From assembly GCA_023432805.1 (NCBI GenBank), contig JAEYUG010000030.1, positions 1 to 52,310 on the forward strand: a stretch of 52,310 nt of DNA, written 5' to 3'. The translations under genes were made by a program, and so were the position numbers. Below the pieces are notes generated by a model. That model was not told the DNA's origin. It did no database searches and was given only the letters and a program-made list of their open reading frames with translations. Of the stretch, positions 1-11,200 are shown in pieces (positions within the stretch are counted from its first letter, which is position 1; every line of letters starts with the position of its first letter). This stretch comes from Bacteroidota bacterium (lineage in GTDB: Bacteria > Bacteroidota > Ignavibacteria > SZUA-365).

Positions 1-1330
1 TCACCGCACTGCCCTCCCCGCTGGACGAGGAAGAATCGGCGTCACCCGTGAAATTCTGAAGATAATTCAACAGGTACCGGTTCACTTCGAAGCCACCCTT
101 CAGCGTCCAGTCACTCGACGGGAACCACTCGAGGTTTCCTTTCAGTGTGTAATCCTGGATGACATTCCGCGCTTCGGTTTCGAATCCCGCGCTCTGCGAG
201 GTAAAACTGTTTCGGTATCGCGAGTAACTCAGATGGAATACGGAAAACAGGTTGTCCCCGAACAGATGCGTCCAGCTTCCGGCGAGCAGGTTGTTGCCGA
301 TGCCCATAGTCCCATTGAACCCGGCGTTGTTGTCGAAAACCAGATCGTCCTCCGATATAAATCCAGAAAGGAATACTTTATCCGATGTGCCGAATTCCTG
401 GGAAATTTTTCCGTTGATGTCGTAGAAGTAATAATCCGGCAGCGGTTCTTCGTCCGTTTCAAACAGGCTGGTCAGCATGTCGATGTAGGTGCGGCGGAAA
501 CCGAGGAACCATGCGCCGTTTCCGGCGGGACCCTCGGCCGACAGCCGCGAGGAGATCAGGCCGACGGAGGCAGTCCCGCCGAATTCGTTCCGGTTGCCGT
601 CCTTCTGCACGAGGTCGAGCACGGCGGAGAGTCTGCCGCCATACTCCGCCGGATAGCCGCCTTTGATCAGATCCACATCCTTCACGGCGTCGGGATTGAA
701 TGTGGAGAAAAAGCCGAACAGGTGCGAGGGATTATAGACGGCGGAGCCGTCGAGCAGCACCAGCGTCTGATCGGGCGATCCGCCGCGAATGTAGAGACCA
801 CTGGAAATCTGTGACGACGCCAGCACTCCGGGCAGGTATTGCAGGGAACGAAACACATCCGCCTCGCCGCCGACGCGAAGCTTCGTGATCTGCCGAATGG
901 GGATGTTGAAGCGACTGACGGTTATCTCCCGCGTGTCGTCGAATCTGTCGCGCTCCACCACCACCTCATCGAGCCGTACTGCTTCGGAAACGAGTTCGAT
1001 GTCGATGCGACGGGACTCCCGCTTTTTCAACTCCACGACCACTTCACGTCTCTCGTAGCCGAGGAAACTGAAAATCACTGTGTACGTTCCGGGTGTGATC
1101 TCGGAAAGCGCGTAATACCCGCTTTTGTTGGTAATGGTCCCCAGGCGCGTGCCGGCGAGCATGATGGTCGCCCCGACGAGAGTCTCCCCGCTCTCCTGGT
1201 CCCGCACGTACCCATTGATGGTCGCGTTGTCGGAAACATCGGGCCGCTCATCCCCGGTCACCGCGGCGGTGCCCGACGGCACCACGAGGAGAAGGCATGA
1301 GAGGAAAACCGATATTCGGGTAAGAAACAT
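1..1330 (-). CDS. TonB-dependent receptor, N-terminal part (runs off the left edge)
   Basis: This is an outer-membrane receptor that would take up a ligand using energy from TonB; the substrate cannot be told. About 443 residues are visible from an ATG at 1328-1330, preceded by AGGGAG. In order they show a signal peptide (MFLTRISVFLSCLLLV), a carboxypeptidase-regulatory-like beta-sandwich domain at about residues 35-120 (INGYVRDQESGETLVGATI), then a plug domain at about 140-240 with LYIRGGSPDQTLVLLDG and AEYGGRLSAVLDL, and the first barrel strands. The CarboxypepD_reg plus plug layout is typical of Bacteroidota/Chlorobi receptors of the SusC/FecA type. The frame is open through base 2, so the C-terminal barrel lies outside the window. 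The 231 bp between this start and the next gene's stop hold no other gene; no convincing promoter was seen there. Confidence 0.9.
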   Translation of the reverse strand, partial: MFLTRISVFLSCLLLVVPSGTAAVTGDERPDVSDNATINGYVRDQESGETLVGATIMLAGTRLGTITNKSGYYALSEITPGTYTVIFSFLGYERREVVVELKKRESRRIDIELVSEAVRLDEVVVERDRFDDTREITVSRFNIPIRQITKLRVGGEADVFRSLQYLPGVLASSQISSGLYIRGGSPDQTLVLLDGSAVYNPSHLFGFFSTFNPDAVKDVDLIKGGYPAEYGGRLSAVLDLVQKDGNRNEFGGTASVGLISSRLSAEGPAGNGAWFLGFRRTYIDMLTSLFETDEEPLPDYYFYDINGKISQEFGTSDKVFLSGFISEDDLVFDNNAGFNGTMGIGNNLLAGSWTHLFGDNLFSVFHLSYSRYRNSFTSQSAGFETEARNVIQDYTLKGNLEWFPSSDWTLKGGFEVNRYLLNYLQNFTGDADSSSSSGEGSAV

Positions 1331-1561
1331 GATTATTATTCTCCCTGCGGATTTTGTGATCCCGGTGTCGGCTGTGCCCGGCACGTGACTCCCGCAGTCG
1401 ATTGAATTGAAGTACTCGCCTGATCACAACGTCAGGCCACCGCGTATCGTTTCCGGCATACGGGAATTTGCCCTCCGGGTTGCCCGGGAACGCGCCACAC
1501 GCGCAGAATCGCCCCGCAGATCCGGGCAGGACTCGCTGAATTACGAGAGGAAATGCAGAGT

Positions 1562-2491
1562 TCAGAGAATAACCGGATGGAGGATGGTGGCCTGCCTTCG
1601 CGAAGTGTCGAGACGGATCCGGCTTCCGATGGGAAGGGTGATCTTGTCGGCGATATGTCCGAAAGGAACGTGAGCGAGCACTGGAATACCAAGCGGCAGA
1701 AAATATTCCTTGAGGACGTCATCGAGTTCTCTCTGCTGCCGGACTTCGGTAATGGCGGTGACGCTCCCGAGCATCACACCCGCGATCGCGCCGAGAATAC
1801 CGGACTGCCGGAGTTGCAACAGCATCCGGTCGATGCGGTACACCGCCTCTCCGATCTCTTCGATAAACAGGACGGCGCCGCGCATGTCAGGCATCCATGG
1901 CGTGCCGATCAACGAACACAGTACGGCGAGATTTCCCCCCAGCAGCGTTCCCTCCGCCGTTCCCTGGCGAAGCGCCGTCGTGGTGTGAAAATGCGGCAGG
2001 CGTCGGGACTTCCGGCGATGGCGAAGCATGTCCCACAGCGCATCCGACGTCCGCGGCAGTATACCGGATGCAAACTCGGCTGCGACCATCGGACCCGCGA
2101 AGGTGACCAATTTCGTTTTTGTGTACAGCGCGAGGGAAAGCGCCGTGATGTCGCTGAACCCGACGAATATCCGGGGATGCCTGCGAATGAAGTCGTAGTC
2201 GAGATACTCGAGCAGTCGCGCGGATCCATATCCTCCCCGCGTGCAGAAAATCGCTCCGACTCGTTCATCTTCGAACATGTCCATGACATCCTTCGCACGA
2301 AGGACGTCCGGTCCCGCAAGGTATCCATCTCGTGCACCGACACTCTGACCGAGCCGCGGGTAATGTCCGTGAGCGATCAGCGCGGTGATCCCGCGCATGA
2401 TCGCGGCATCTTCGTGCGGTGGACTGGCGGGCGCGATGAGGCCTACCAGTCCTCCGGAACGCAGGCGCGGTGCGATCAGGGGCGTTGTCAC
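1562..2491 (-). CDS. LD-carboxypeptidase, peptidase family S66 (LdcA/MccF type)
   Basis: This serine peptidase of 309 residues is likely to cut the L,D bond before the terminal D-Ala of murein tetrapeptides during peptidoglycan recycling. The family's features are present: the N-terminal VGLIAPASPP strand, CTRGGYGS near residues 83-90, the nucleophile Ser113 in GFSDIT, an acidic pair at 211-212 (FIEEIGE) and the catalytic His279 in VPFGHIADK. Length is normal for S66. No signal peptide is seen, which fits a cytoplasmic enzyme. The start codon overlaps the dapA stop as ATGA, so it is the last gene of the dap operon, which makes a role with meso-DAP-containing muropeptides likely. MccF-like self-immunity is an alternative within the family, but no microcin genes are nearby. 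Confidence 0.88.
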   Translation of the reverse strand: MTTPLIAPRLRSGGLVGLIAPASPPHEDAAIMRGITALIAHGHYPRLGQSVGARDGYLAGPDVLRAKDVMDMFEDERVGAIFCTRGGYGSARLLEYLDYDFIRRHPRIFVGFSDITALSLALYTKTKLVTFAGPMVAAEFASGILPRTSDALWDMLRHRRKSRRLPHFHTTTALRQGTAEGTLLGGNLAVLCSLIGTPWMPDMRGAVLFIEEIGEAVYRIDRMLLQLRQSGILGAIAGVMLGSVTAITEVRQQRELDDVLKEYFLPLGIPVLAHVPFGHIADKITLPIGSRIRLDTSRRQATILHPVIL

Positions 2492-3381
2492 GACCGAACG
2501 AGATCCAGTGACTGCAAGATGTTTCGAAGATGCACGCGATTGTGCGCTTGCATGGGGACGAGAGGCAGGCGGAATTTCTCCTCGAGCAGTCCCATCATCG
2601 CCATCGCCGTTTTCACGGGAATCGGATTGGATTCCATGAAGTTCCCCCGAAGCAGATCGACCAAGCGATAATGGATTTCCTGGGCCTCGGCGAATGCGCC
2701 ACCCAGTGCGAGATGCACCATGCGCGAGAATTCGTCCGGTACCTCATTCGCCGCCACGGAGATCACGCCATCCATGCCAATCGCCAATTGCGCGACGACG
2801 ATATCATCGTCTCCGGAAAGCACGGAAAAGCCTTCCGGTTTGCCGCGGATAATATCATAGATCTGTCCGAAGTTCGCGCTCGCTTCTTTCGTGGCGATGA
2901 TGTTTGGTATTTCGGCGAGGCGCAACTGCGTTTCCGCGGTGATGTTCCCTCCCGTCCGTCCCGGCACGTTATACAGGACCACCCCGCAGTCAACGGCTTC
3001 CGCCACCGCCGTGAAATGCTGGACATATCCCTCCTGTGTGGGCTTGTTGTAATACGGCCCGACAATCAGCACGGCATCCACCCCGCAGCGCTGCGCGGTT
3101 TTCGCGAGGGCAATAGTTTTTTTCGTCGAATTCGATCCCGCGCCTGCGACGATCGGCACGCGTCCTCCCGCGGCTTCGACCACGGTCTCAAGTATCGCCG
3201 TGTATTCGTCATCATCCAGTGTCACCGCTTCCCCGGTCGTTCCGCAGGGAACGAGCATGTCGATCCCGCTGTCGATCTGCCGGAGCGCAAGGGAGCGGAC
3301 TGTGGAAAGATCAACGCTTCCATTGGCGTCGAACGGCGTGACGAGCGCCGTTCCCGCACCGTTAAGCCGTGGTAATGTCAT
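2488..3381 (-). CDS. dapA: 4-hydroxy-tetrahydrodipicolinate synthase
   Basis: DapA condenses pyruvate with L-aspartate semialdehyde, the first committed step to meso-DAP and lysine. The 297-residue protein is a full-length TIM-barrel member of the DHDPS/NAL family. It shows the pyruvate-binding PCGTTGEAVTL motif near residue 45, the tyrosine of YNVPGRTGGNI and the Schiff-base lysine of IIATKEAS. A GAGG ribosome-binding site precedes the ATG, which lies 20 bp inside the end of dapB, so translation is probably coupled. It is followed by the LD-carboxypeptidase gene with an ATGA overlap. Other members of this superfamily exist, but the neighbouring dapB settles the role. Confidence 0.96.
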   Translation of the reverse strand: MTLPRLNGAGTALVTPFDANGSVDLSTVRSLALRQIDSGIDMLVPCGTTGEAVTLDDDEYTAILETVVEAAGGRVPIVAGAGSNSTKKTIALAKTAQRCGVDAVLIVGPYYNKPTQEGYVQHFTAVAEAVDCGVVLYNVPGRTGGNITAETQLRLAEIPNIIATKEASANFGQIYDIIRGKPEGFSVLSGDDDIVVAQLAIGMDGVISVAANEVPDEFSRMVHLALGGAFAEAQEIHYRLVDLLRGNFMESNPIPVKTAMAMMGLLEEKFRLPLVPMQAHNRVHLRNILQSLDLVRS

Positions 3382-4120
3382 GAATCAAATCCTCGAGAGT
3401 GAACATTCCTTTTTTATCCCGAACCCACTCCGCTGCAAGCAGCGCCCCTTCGGCGAAGCCCTCCCGTCCTTTTGCCCGATGGATCATCTCGATGGTGTCC
3501 GTTGCGCTGTCGGTGATGACATGGTGTTCACCGACGACGGCGCCAATACGGCTTGACGTCACATAGAGCAGTTTCGGATTCACCGGTCCCGCCGGCAAGG
3601 TTGTTGCAATGTCATCCTTCACGGGGTATGCCCGCAGCATCGCCTGCGCGAGCGACAAGGCGGTACCGCTCGGAGAATCCTTCTTCGCTGCATGATGCAC
3701 CTCATGCAGTGCGAGATCGAACTGTGGGAAATCGGAGAGCAGTGCCGCGGCAAAGGTCGCAATACGCTGGAAGAGATACACACCGATGGAAAAATTATTG
3801 GCATGGAGACAAGTGCCGTCGAATTCGCGCACCGCGCGCATGACGGCATCCCGATCCTGCTCCCATCCCGTGGTCCCGCTGACAACCGGCAAGCCGGCTT
3901 CGATGCAGGCGATGATATTCCGCGCGGCCTGATCCGGGACGGAAAATTCGATGCACACCTGTACACCGCGTCCGATGAGATCGTCGACACTTTCGTACAC
4001 CCGTTCCTTCTGTGGATCGACGATGCACGGCTCGGGCCAGCCGCGCGCGCTCATGGTGCGGTGGATTTCCTGGCCCATGCGGCCGTACCCGATCAATGCG
4101 ATTTTTAGTGGTGGTTTCAT
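3362..4120 (-). CDS. dapB: 4-hydroxy-tetrahydrodipicolinate reductase
   Basis: DapB reduces the DapA product with NAD(P)H on the way to meso-DAP and lysine. The Rossmann motif IALIGYGRMGQEI lies at the N terminus. The signature EVHHAAKKDSPSGTALSLA contains the catalytic His and the substrate-binding Lys. With the ATG at 4118-4120 the protein has 252 residues, the usual size. A longer reading frame from 4192 would add 24 residues of non-homologous sequence lying inside the upstream gene. The chosen ATG overlaps the upstream M20 gene's stop as ATGA, which favours it. The C-terminal 20 bp overlap dapA. Confidence 0.95.
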   Translation of the reverse strand: MKPPLKIALIGYGRMGQEIHRTMSARGWPEPCIVDPQKERVYESVDDLIGRGVQVCIEFSVPDQAARNIIACIEAGLPVVSGTTGWEQDRDAVMRAVREFDGTCLHANNFSIGVYLFQRIATFAAALLSDFPQFDLALHEVHHAAKKDSPSGTALSLAQAMLRAYPVKDDIATTLPAGPVNPKLLYVTSSRIGAVVGEHHVITDSATDTIEMIHRAKGREGFAEGALLAAEWVRDKKGMFTLEDLIHDITTA

Positions 4121-5130
4121 GATGTTCTCAACGCGCGATGGAGACGCAGGTACAGTTCGATCGCTTCGTCCATCGCCGCGAATGTAATGCATTCGGTGGA
4201 CGTGTGTGCGTCATGAATGGATCCAGGGCCGCACAGGAGACAGCGCCCCATGTGACACAGGTAGGGGATGTCCGTTCCAAACGCGACCGGTTTCGCGATG
4301 AACCCTTCCGGTACGGTGAGGATCTGTGGCTGCGAGACAGAATGAAATTTCACTTCCGCCCGTCCACCAATCAGCTCCACGACCTGGGATTTTCTTGTCT
4401 CCACATCATCCACGATTCTGTGCATCACGCGAGCCATGGCGGTCGGAGCGAGGGTGTTCATCGCGATTCCGCCTTCGAGAATTCCGACATTCAGCGTTGC
4501 CGGACCGAGCAGGTCATGCCTTCCCCAATCATGGCCTCGAAGATCGGAAAGAACATCGAGCAGACTGTGGATCGCGGAGGACCCGTGCTCCGGATATGCA
4601 CTGTGCGCAGCGCTTCCCTGAATCCGCAGCGTATAACTCAACGCTCCTTTGTGACCACTGGCCAGCACATTCTCGGTCGGTTCACCGACGATGATGTAGT
4701 CCGCGCTCTTCCCTGATCGGGCAGCCGTTTTCGCTCCGATGCTGTCGGTCTCTTCGCCCACGACAAAAAGAAAAGCCGGTATCACGCCTTCTGACTGCAG
4801 CCGCTCGGCGGCAAACAGCATTGCCGCGATGATGCCCTTGGTATCGCACGCACCCCGACCGAAGAGCACACCATCCTGCACCCTGGAAGGGAGATGCGGC
4901 GGGACCGTATCCACATGGGTACAGAAGACGATGGCTGCGTGCGATGTCCAATTACCATACAGATTCCAACGCTGCTCTCCGATATACTCCCGTTCGGTCG
5001 TACAGCCGAGGTCCCGAAGCCGATCTTCGATGAATTCCAGTATCCGCGCCTCCGAACCGGTCACCGAGGGTTGGTCGATCAGTGCTGCGGCCAGGGTTGC
5101 CGGTGTCTGGTATGTCTCCGAGAGCGCCAT
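4117..5130 (-). CDS. dapE: M20-family metallo-deacylase, probably succinyl-diaminopimelate desuccinylase
   Basis: This is a di-zinc amidohydrolase of the ArgE/DapE/CPG2 family with 337 residues. Metal and catalytic motifs are in the expected order: FCTHVDTVPP (His, Asp), RGACDTKGIIAAML (bridging Asp), VVGEETDSIGAK (general base and ligand Glu pair) and a C-terminal GPGSIHDAHTSTE (His). It is the first gene of an ATGA-coupled operon with dapB, dapA and an LD-carboxypeptidase, so desuccinylation of N-succinyl-LL-DAP is the best guess. ArgE- or LysK-like deacetylases share the same fold and cannot be excluded from motifs alone. A TTG at 5137-5139 could extend it by three residues, but the ATG at 5128-5130 is preferred. 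No Shine-Dalgarno sequence is visible, and a -10-like box sits so close that the mRNA may be leaderless. Confidence 0.82.
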   Translation of the reverse strand: MALSETYQTPATLAAALIDQPSVTGSEARILEFIEDRLRDLGCTTEREYIGEQRWNLYGNWTSHAAIVFCTHVDTVPPHLPSRVQDGVLFGRGACDTKGIIAAMLFAAERLQSEGVIPAFLFVVGEETDSIGAKTAARSGKSADYIIVGEPTENVLASGHKGALSYTLRIQGSAAHSAYPEHGSSAIHSLLDVLSDLRGHDWGRHDLLGPATLNVGILEGGIAMNTLAPTAMARVMHRIVDDVETRKSQVVELIGGRAEVKFHSVSQPQILTVPEGFIAKPVAFGTDIPYLCHMGRCLLCGPGSIHDAHTSTECITFAAMDEAIELYLRLHRALRTS

Positions 5131-5137
5131 GAGGGCC

Positions 5138-5143
5138 AATATA
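5138..5143 (-). promoter_or_regulatory. Putative -10 box of the dap operon
   Basis: On the minus strand TATATTGG sits 7 nt before the ATG of the M20 gene and matches the Bacteroidota box TAnnTTTG in most positions. It lies just behind the terminator of the giant cargo gene, where a new promoter is needed. No clear -35 element is visible. The spacing would put the transcription start at or next to the start codon. Confidence 0.35.
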
Positions 5144-5153
5144 CCACAATCCC

Positions 5154-5193
5154 GATAATAAAAGAGCGTCCCACCCTTACGGGCGGGACGCTC
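5154..5193 (-). terminator. Rho-independent terminator of the giant T9SS cargo gene
   Basis: On the minus strand a 13-position stem (9 pairs, one A/C mismatch, then 3 GC pairs) closes a 4-nt loop. It pairs GAGCGTCCC with GGGACGCTC and runs straight into TTTTATTATC. The U-rich tail exists only on the minus strand, so it ends transcription of the gene whose stop codon lies 33 bp upstream and insulates the dap operon. Confidence 0.9.
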
Positions 5194-5225
5194 GAGTCGT
5201 TCGGAGAGTATCCTCTCCTATCCGA

Positions 5226-8200
5226 TTACTTCAGCAGGGTCATCTTGCGAGTCTGCGTGAAGCTGCCGGCCACGATCTTGTAGATGTAGTTGCCCGAGGG
5301 CACCTGCTGACCGAGATCGTTTGTGGCATCCCACACCATGTTGTACGTACCGGCATCCTTGGTCTCGTTGACGAGGGTCTTCACGGGCGTACCAAGCAGG
5401 TCATAGACCATGATGGCGACCGGGCCGGCCTTCGGCAGCGAATAGCTGATCGAGGTAGTCGGGTTGAACGGGTTGGGATAGTTCTGCGAAAGTTCGTACT
5501 GGGTCGGGATCGCATTCGGATTTTCGGCCGAAAGGATTCCTTCCTTGATCAGCGACAGACGATAACCAGGACGGAGGTTCGGGTCGTTCGTCGGCGGCGT
5601 GCTGAGGGTCGTGAACAGACCGTCAGTTGCCTCGACGTACCACACCACTGCCTGCGACTTGGCGGTCGGCTGGCCGGAGATCGTGTTGATGAGGTCAGCA
5701 AGCTGACCGTGAGTCGTCGTGAAGGTCGGCTCGTTTCCGACGTTGTCGGAGGCGAACTTCACTGCACGGGTGAGGCTGATGCTGTCGAGGTACACGATCG
5801 TGTACTTGACGGCGTCGGTCTCTGTGAGAGGATTGAAGCGCGAGATCTGGATGTTCGTATACGGATCCTGCGGAACGGCCTTCACCCACTTGAACTGCTC
5901 CTGTGCGGAGGCCAGGTTGAGCTTCAGCACCTTCTGATCATCCGGGGCTGTGAGCGCAAACTGATTCGGCGCATGGGTAAGCACTTCGTAGGGGCTGGTC
6001 TGGCCAGTCACGTTGGGATCATCGAACTTGAACGCGCGCACTGACTGCATCTCGTCCGAAGCTGCCTTCTCACGCTTGATACGCGACGCGAGGAAGTAGT
6101 TCGTCGGACCACTGATGAACACGTCACCACTGAAGATATCCGACAGACCAGGCATGTTCTGATCGAACTCACCCGGGAAGCGGGCCGTGAAGCGCGTGCG
6201 GATCTGAGCGTTTGCAACGTTCAGATAACGGTCACGCGGCGACACGACGATCTCGTAACGACGGAGCAGGTAGACCTGATCCGGCGTCGGTGCCGTTGCG
6301 CTGGTAAGATCAACCAGGTAGTTGGTGATCTCGCCCGACGCAAAGTTCATCTTCGCGGAGGTCTGATTCAGACCAGCGAGGATCGGCGAGGTCTCGAGGT
6401 AGACGCCCGAATCGGCCCGGGTATGAATCAGGCAGATCGTGGCGACGCCATTGACGAACTCGCTTGCAGGAATCGTGAACTCATCAGCGCTGATGGAGGT
6501 CAGCTGGTTGCCATTGCTCGTGATCACGGCAAAGGTGTAACCAAGCGGATCGCTGTTCCAGCTGTTCATGCTGGTGTCAGTATTCGCGAGGGAGCCCTTG
6601 ATCGTGATCGTCGTGGCCTGGCCCTTCTGATCCCAGTCGCGGATGATGTTTCCGTTCTTGTCCTTAGCAGTCAGCTTGAAGCAGATCTGCTCACCAGCAA
6701 TCTTGTCGATGTCCGGATCGCCGGCCATCGGATCGATTTCAACGCCGCCCTGATCAAGCTTGGTCAGGTTGACGCGATACGGTCCACCAACGAGCTCATG
6801 CGGACGGCAGCCGTAACGGCTCCACATGGCGGTGTCGAGTGCGAGGGTGCCATCCGGGTTGTAACGGAAGGTGACCTCTTCCATCGGCAGAGCATCCGAG
6901 AAGTTGAAATCCTTCACGAACACGTACCAGTCAAGCTTCACGGAGTCGGCACTGGTGCTTGCAGGATCGGTATCGAAACCGGCAAACAGAGCGTCGAAAT
7001 CAGTGGAGGTCAGCTGGAAGCCGGCGGTTGTACCGGTGTTGCGCACGACGATTGTACCAACTGGTGCGCCCTTGTCGGTCGGGAACGTGCTGGCGACAAC
7101 ACCAACCCACTGGTAGGTGAGGGTGTCGACAGTACGACCGGCCTCGTCAATCCACGTCTGGGTGGCAGGATTGTAGACCTTGAAGCCTCCAATCAGTTCA
7201 CCCTTGGTGATATTGATGTCAGTAGCAGGCGTCCAGATGACGGGGATGTTCGTCGTCGTGGCGGTGATACCACTGATCGTCTGACCATTGGTCGGCTGCA
7301 CGGGCTGGGGAGCACCTGCGGGCGGACGGTTGATGGACACGACGAGCGGCGGCGTCGGAAGCGGGGTGTTGCGAATGGTTGCACCGGCCGTGTCGGAGAA
7401 CGTCTCAAGACCAGTCTTGCTGAATGCACGCACGAACCACTTCACGCGCATGACAAGGCTGTCCTGATTCGGCTGCGGCTGCACGTTCGGACGGAAGAGA
7501 AGCTGACGAAGCTGATCGCCAGGAAGCGACAGCGTCGGGCTCACGCCATTGTTGTCGGACAGGATGGAGACCGTCAGCGAACCGCTGCCGCTCGTGCCAA
7601 CACTGTCGATGATTGCATACCATTCGTACTTGATGGTATCGTTCGGGTTGTTCTGACCGCTGTTCGCAGGCCACGTGGCAGGCTGCCACTGGAGACGAAG
7701 GATGTCCTTCTCGAGGCCGTTGTCGACGCAACCACCAATGTGATCCATGCGGAAGAGGCTGCGGTTCTGCAGAGCCGGCGTGCTGAGCACGAACGGAGCA
7801 GGAGCATACGGCATCTTGACCCACACGGGACGACTGGCGATCACGTTGCCCGGAAGCAGACCATGAGGAATCTTGGTGCCGGTTTCGCTACCAACGATAA
7901 GGCTCAGACGCTTGTCGTCCGGCTTGATACCGAGGATGTCGTTGCGGCTGACCGAGAGACCCTGGCCACGCGGGTTGAACACACGAAGCGTATCCTGGCG
8001 ATACAGGTTGTTCGTCGGAGTGTTGCGCGGAATCGCACCGAAGTACGTGCCGCCCGAGCGAATCATGAGTGTACCGTCAGCTTCCAGATCACGGAATTCC
8101 CAATCGGTGAAGCGGGAACCGATCTGGACGAACATGGTGTCACGAGTATTCTGGTTGCCATAACGATCGTACGGGGTGACCGCGTAGGTGTAACGGATGT

Positions 8201-11200
8201 CGCGATACACGGTGTCCGGACGGGCGTACGGCTGATTGAGATTGTTCGGGATGGCATCCGTTGCGCCATGGGCAATCTGACCATAGAGGCGGGTGAACAT
8301 CTCGAAGTCCTGCACGGAGTGCTGACGATCATCGTAGAACTGCAGCGAAATGCGCGGCAGGGTGTCGATGTCGGCCTGGACCGGAAGAATGCCGAGCGGG
8401 AGACGGGTGTCGTCAAACAGACCCTGGCTCACGTCGAAGCTGCTCGGGAAGATCGAAGTGTAGGCAATACGATAGGGAATGACCACAAACGTATGCTGCA
8501 ACTTCACAGCAGCGGAAGTGCCGAAGAACGAGCGGAAGTTGCTCGAACGCAGCGGCTCCTCAGCAATGAAGCCAACCGACATGTTCGGACCCTGGATACC
8601 GCTTTCGCCGGCACCAGCGCCACCCTGCCAATAGGTTTCATCGTACATCCAGAGACCATCACCGATACGCTGGTGACGACGGGCCACGGAGTACTTGCCA
8701 CGATCCCAGCTACATGTGTCATCCACGATGTTGCCGGTTGCATCGGTAAGGCTCGGATCGACCACGCGCATGTCAATAACCTGCTCGGCCGTTGAGTCGA
8801 CCAGACGGAGGAACATGCCAGGAGCGATCGAGAACGCGCCAGCGGAGGTACCGAACGCACCACCGAGAAGCGCATAACGACGGTTGTAATCGCCATCAAA
8901 CAGGGCGCCCGTTGCAGTGGTACCGCCCGTGAGGGCCGGACCTGCTGCGGCGGCGAACGTCATGTTCGGGTAACCAGCGCGACCGAAGTCTTCGCGGCTC
9001 CACGTACCAACACCGAGACGCGTGATGCGATCGGCGTCGACATGCGAATGACGACCAAACGAGCCGCGATCCGTACGCGTACCCATGAATTCTGCACGGG
9101 CGGCGCCGAACTTGAACGGCGAAGGAGTACCAATGTAGGTGTACACAGAGTCAGCAAACAGACGATTGCCGTACTCGCGGGTCTGACCAGGCTGTGCGTT
9201 CTTGCCGGTGAACTGGCTGAGATCGTACGTCGCCCCACCGGTCGGGGGATTGTTCTCCCAGATCGGAGTGGCACGAAGCAGCACAGGACGCTGATTGACC
9301 TTGATGTTGTTGCCAACGATGTGCCAGCCGATGGATTCACCGGTCAGCGGGTCAGCGATGTTACCACCACCAGCGATCGTCACGTCAAAGAGGAATCCGG
9401 CATCGCGACGCGCACCCGGGATCTGGGTGTTGATGTTGAGCGAGTTGTAGCGCGAATTCGGAGCAGAGAGCGTGCTGACGTTGTTGTAGGCATCATGCTT
9501 CTGATACATCGGCAGGCGGGAATGCTCGTCGATGTCGAAGTCGGGGTTGATCGAGGTTGCGTTCACGTCGAGGAACAGCGGATCGCCGTCCTTGTCGAGC
9601 GGAACGTTGTGCTCGTTGACGATTTCATACTTGCCGACAGGCTCGGCGGAAACATTGCGCTTGTATGCCTGGCTGACGAGAATGTTGTCAACGCTGTTTG
9701 CGTCGAACTGATGACGCTGAGCGACCGGGTCCGAACCAGGAGGCAACGAGATGTTCGTATTCAGAATGTCGAGCGTACGAGTCTCGGGAGTACCTGTGAG
9801 CGGGTTGATACCAGCGGCCTGCGGAGCGAGGAAGTCCTGACCGGCGCGAAGCACGTCAAAGCGGGTCGGGCTCTTGACAACCGACGTCACCGAGATGGTG
9901 TCACGATTCAGGTTGATCGCACCGGGGAGACCGGGGGCGAGCACTGCAGTACCAGTTGCTTCAAAGTACACAGTGGCGCTGGCCTTCTTCGGCGTCGGAT
10001 ACTCAAGCGCCGTCAGATAGGTCGTCTGGTTGATGTGCACGCCGTAGACCAGGTTGCTGATCTGCGTGTGACGATAGCGGGCCTTGCGCATCGGGCCATA
10101 TGCGTCTGTCGTCCAGTCGGAGGCAGGAGCAATGGTTCCTGCGCCGGTCGTCGCGGAGACGTACGGTGCGGGAGGTGCGCCGAAGTTCGCTCCCCACATG
10201 CGGAAACGAATGCGGGCAGTGTCTTCGATGGCGGTCTGATTGTCGACGAGGTTTCCAAAGCGATCGTATTCACGAACGACAAGGGCGACCGTACGGCCGG
10301 CCGTCACCGAGTTCGGGCTCAGAGGATCGGAATCGGAAATGTTCAGCGTATCGGGGATATACGGACGGATGTTCGTATTCGCGCTGCGACCGAAGTGCGT
10401 TGCACGCTTTTCGATTGCAAGCGGATTGGCGCTGAACGCCAGGAACGACGGGGAAATCGTCGGATAGCCGTAGAATGCCGGGTGCTCGAGGGCCTGGATC
10501 TCAACGAGATCGACCGGAAGCGGAATCGGCGAGGTAGCGGCTGATGTATACGGATAGATCTGGACCTTGACGGTCGTATCGGACTTCTGATAGATCGGGA
10601 TGATGACGCGCGGTGCGAAACCACGACGGCTTTCACCAACGACCGTACCTTCACCGAGGTTGTTGCCATTCGAGGAAAGATCGAATGCGAGGGTGTCGGG
10701 CGTCAGGGCGATACGCACCATCTGCCAGCCAACACGACCGGAGATGAAGAATGCACTGACCCAACCTGCTGTTGCGGTGTCACCAATGGTGGAACGCTTC
10801 AGCGTATCATCGGAGACCCATGTGCGGCCGAATTCACCGAAACCACCACGCTGCGTGTTGTTCTGCAACTGGGTTTTCGGCGGCGTGACGGGCACGGTCT
10901 CGCTTTCAACAAAGAACTTCACATAACGGCCACCGACGGGGTTCTCGTAGCGATCGAGCAGACGGGCCATGACGCGAATCTGCTGGCTGTGCTCGGACAC
11001 AACGATCGTATCCATCGGGATCGGAGCGGTCGCATCACCATCAAGGCTGATGGGGCTTGCGAGCCAGCCGCCGATTTCACCACGCTCACCGATGAGGCGA
11101 GGATAGGTGTTCGTCGTGATCTTGTTGCTGGTCGGCTCAAGGGTCTTGAAGTAGTAACCCTTGTAGAACTCGTTTCCTTCAGCGGCGTCACGCGGCGTAC

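Noticed and set aside
5164..5193. Bidirectional terminator
   Set aside because: The plus strand lacks a T-run after the stem, and no plus-strand gene ends here.
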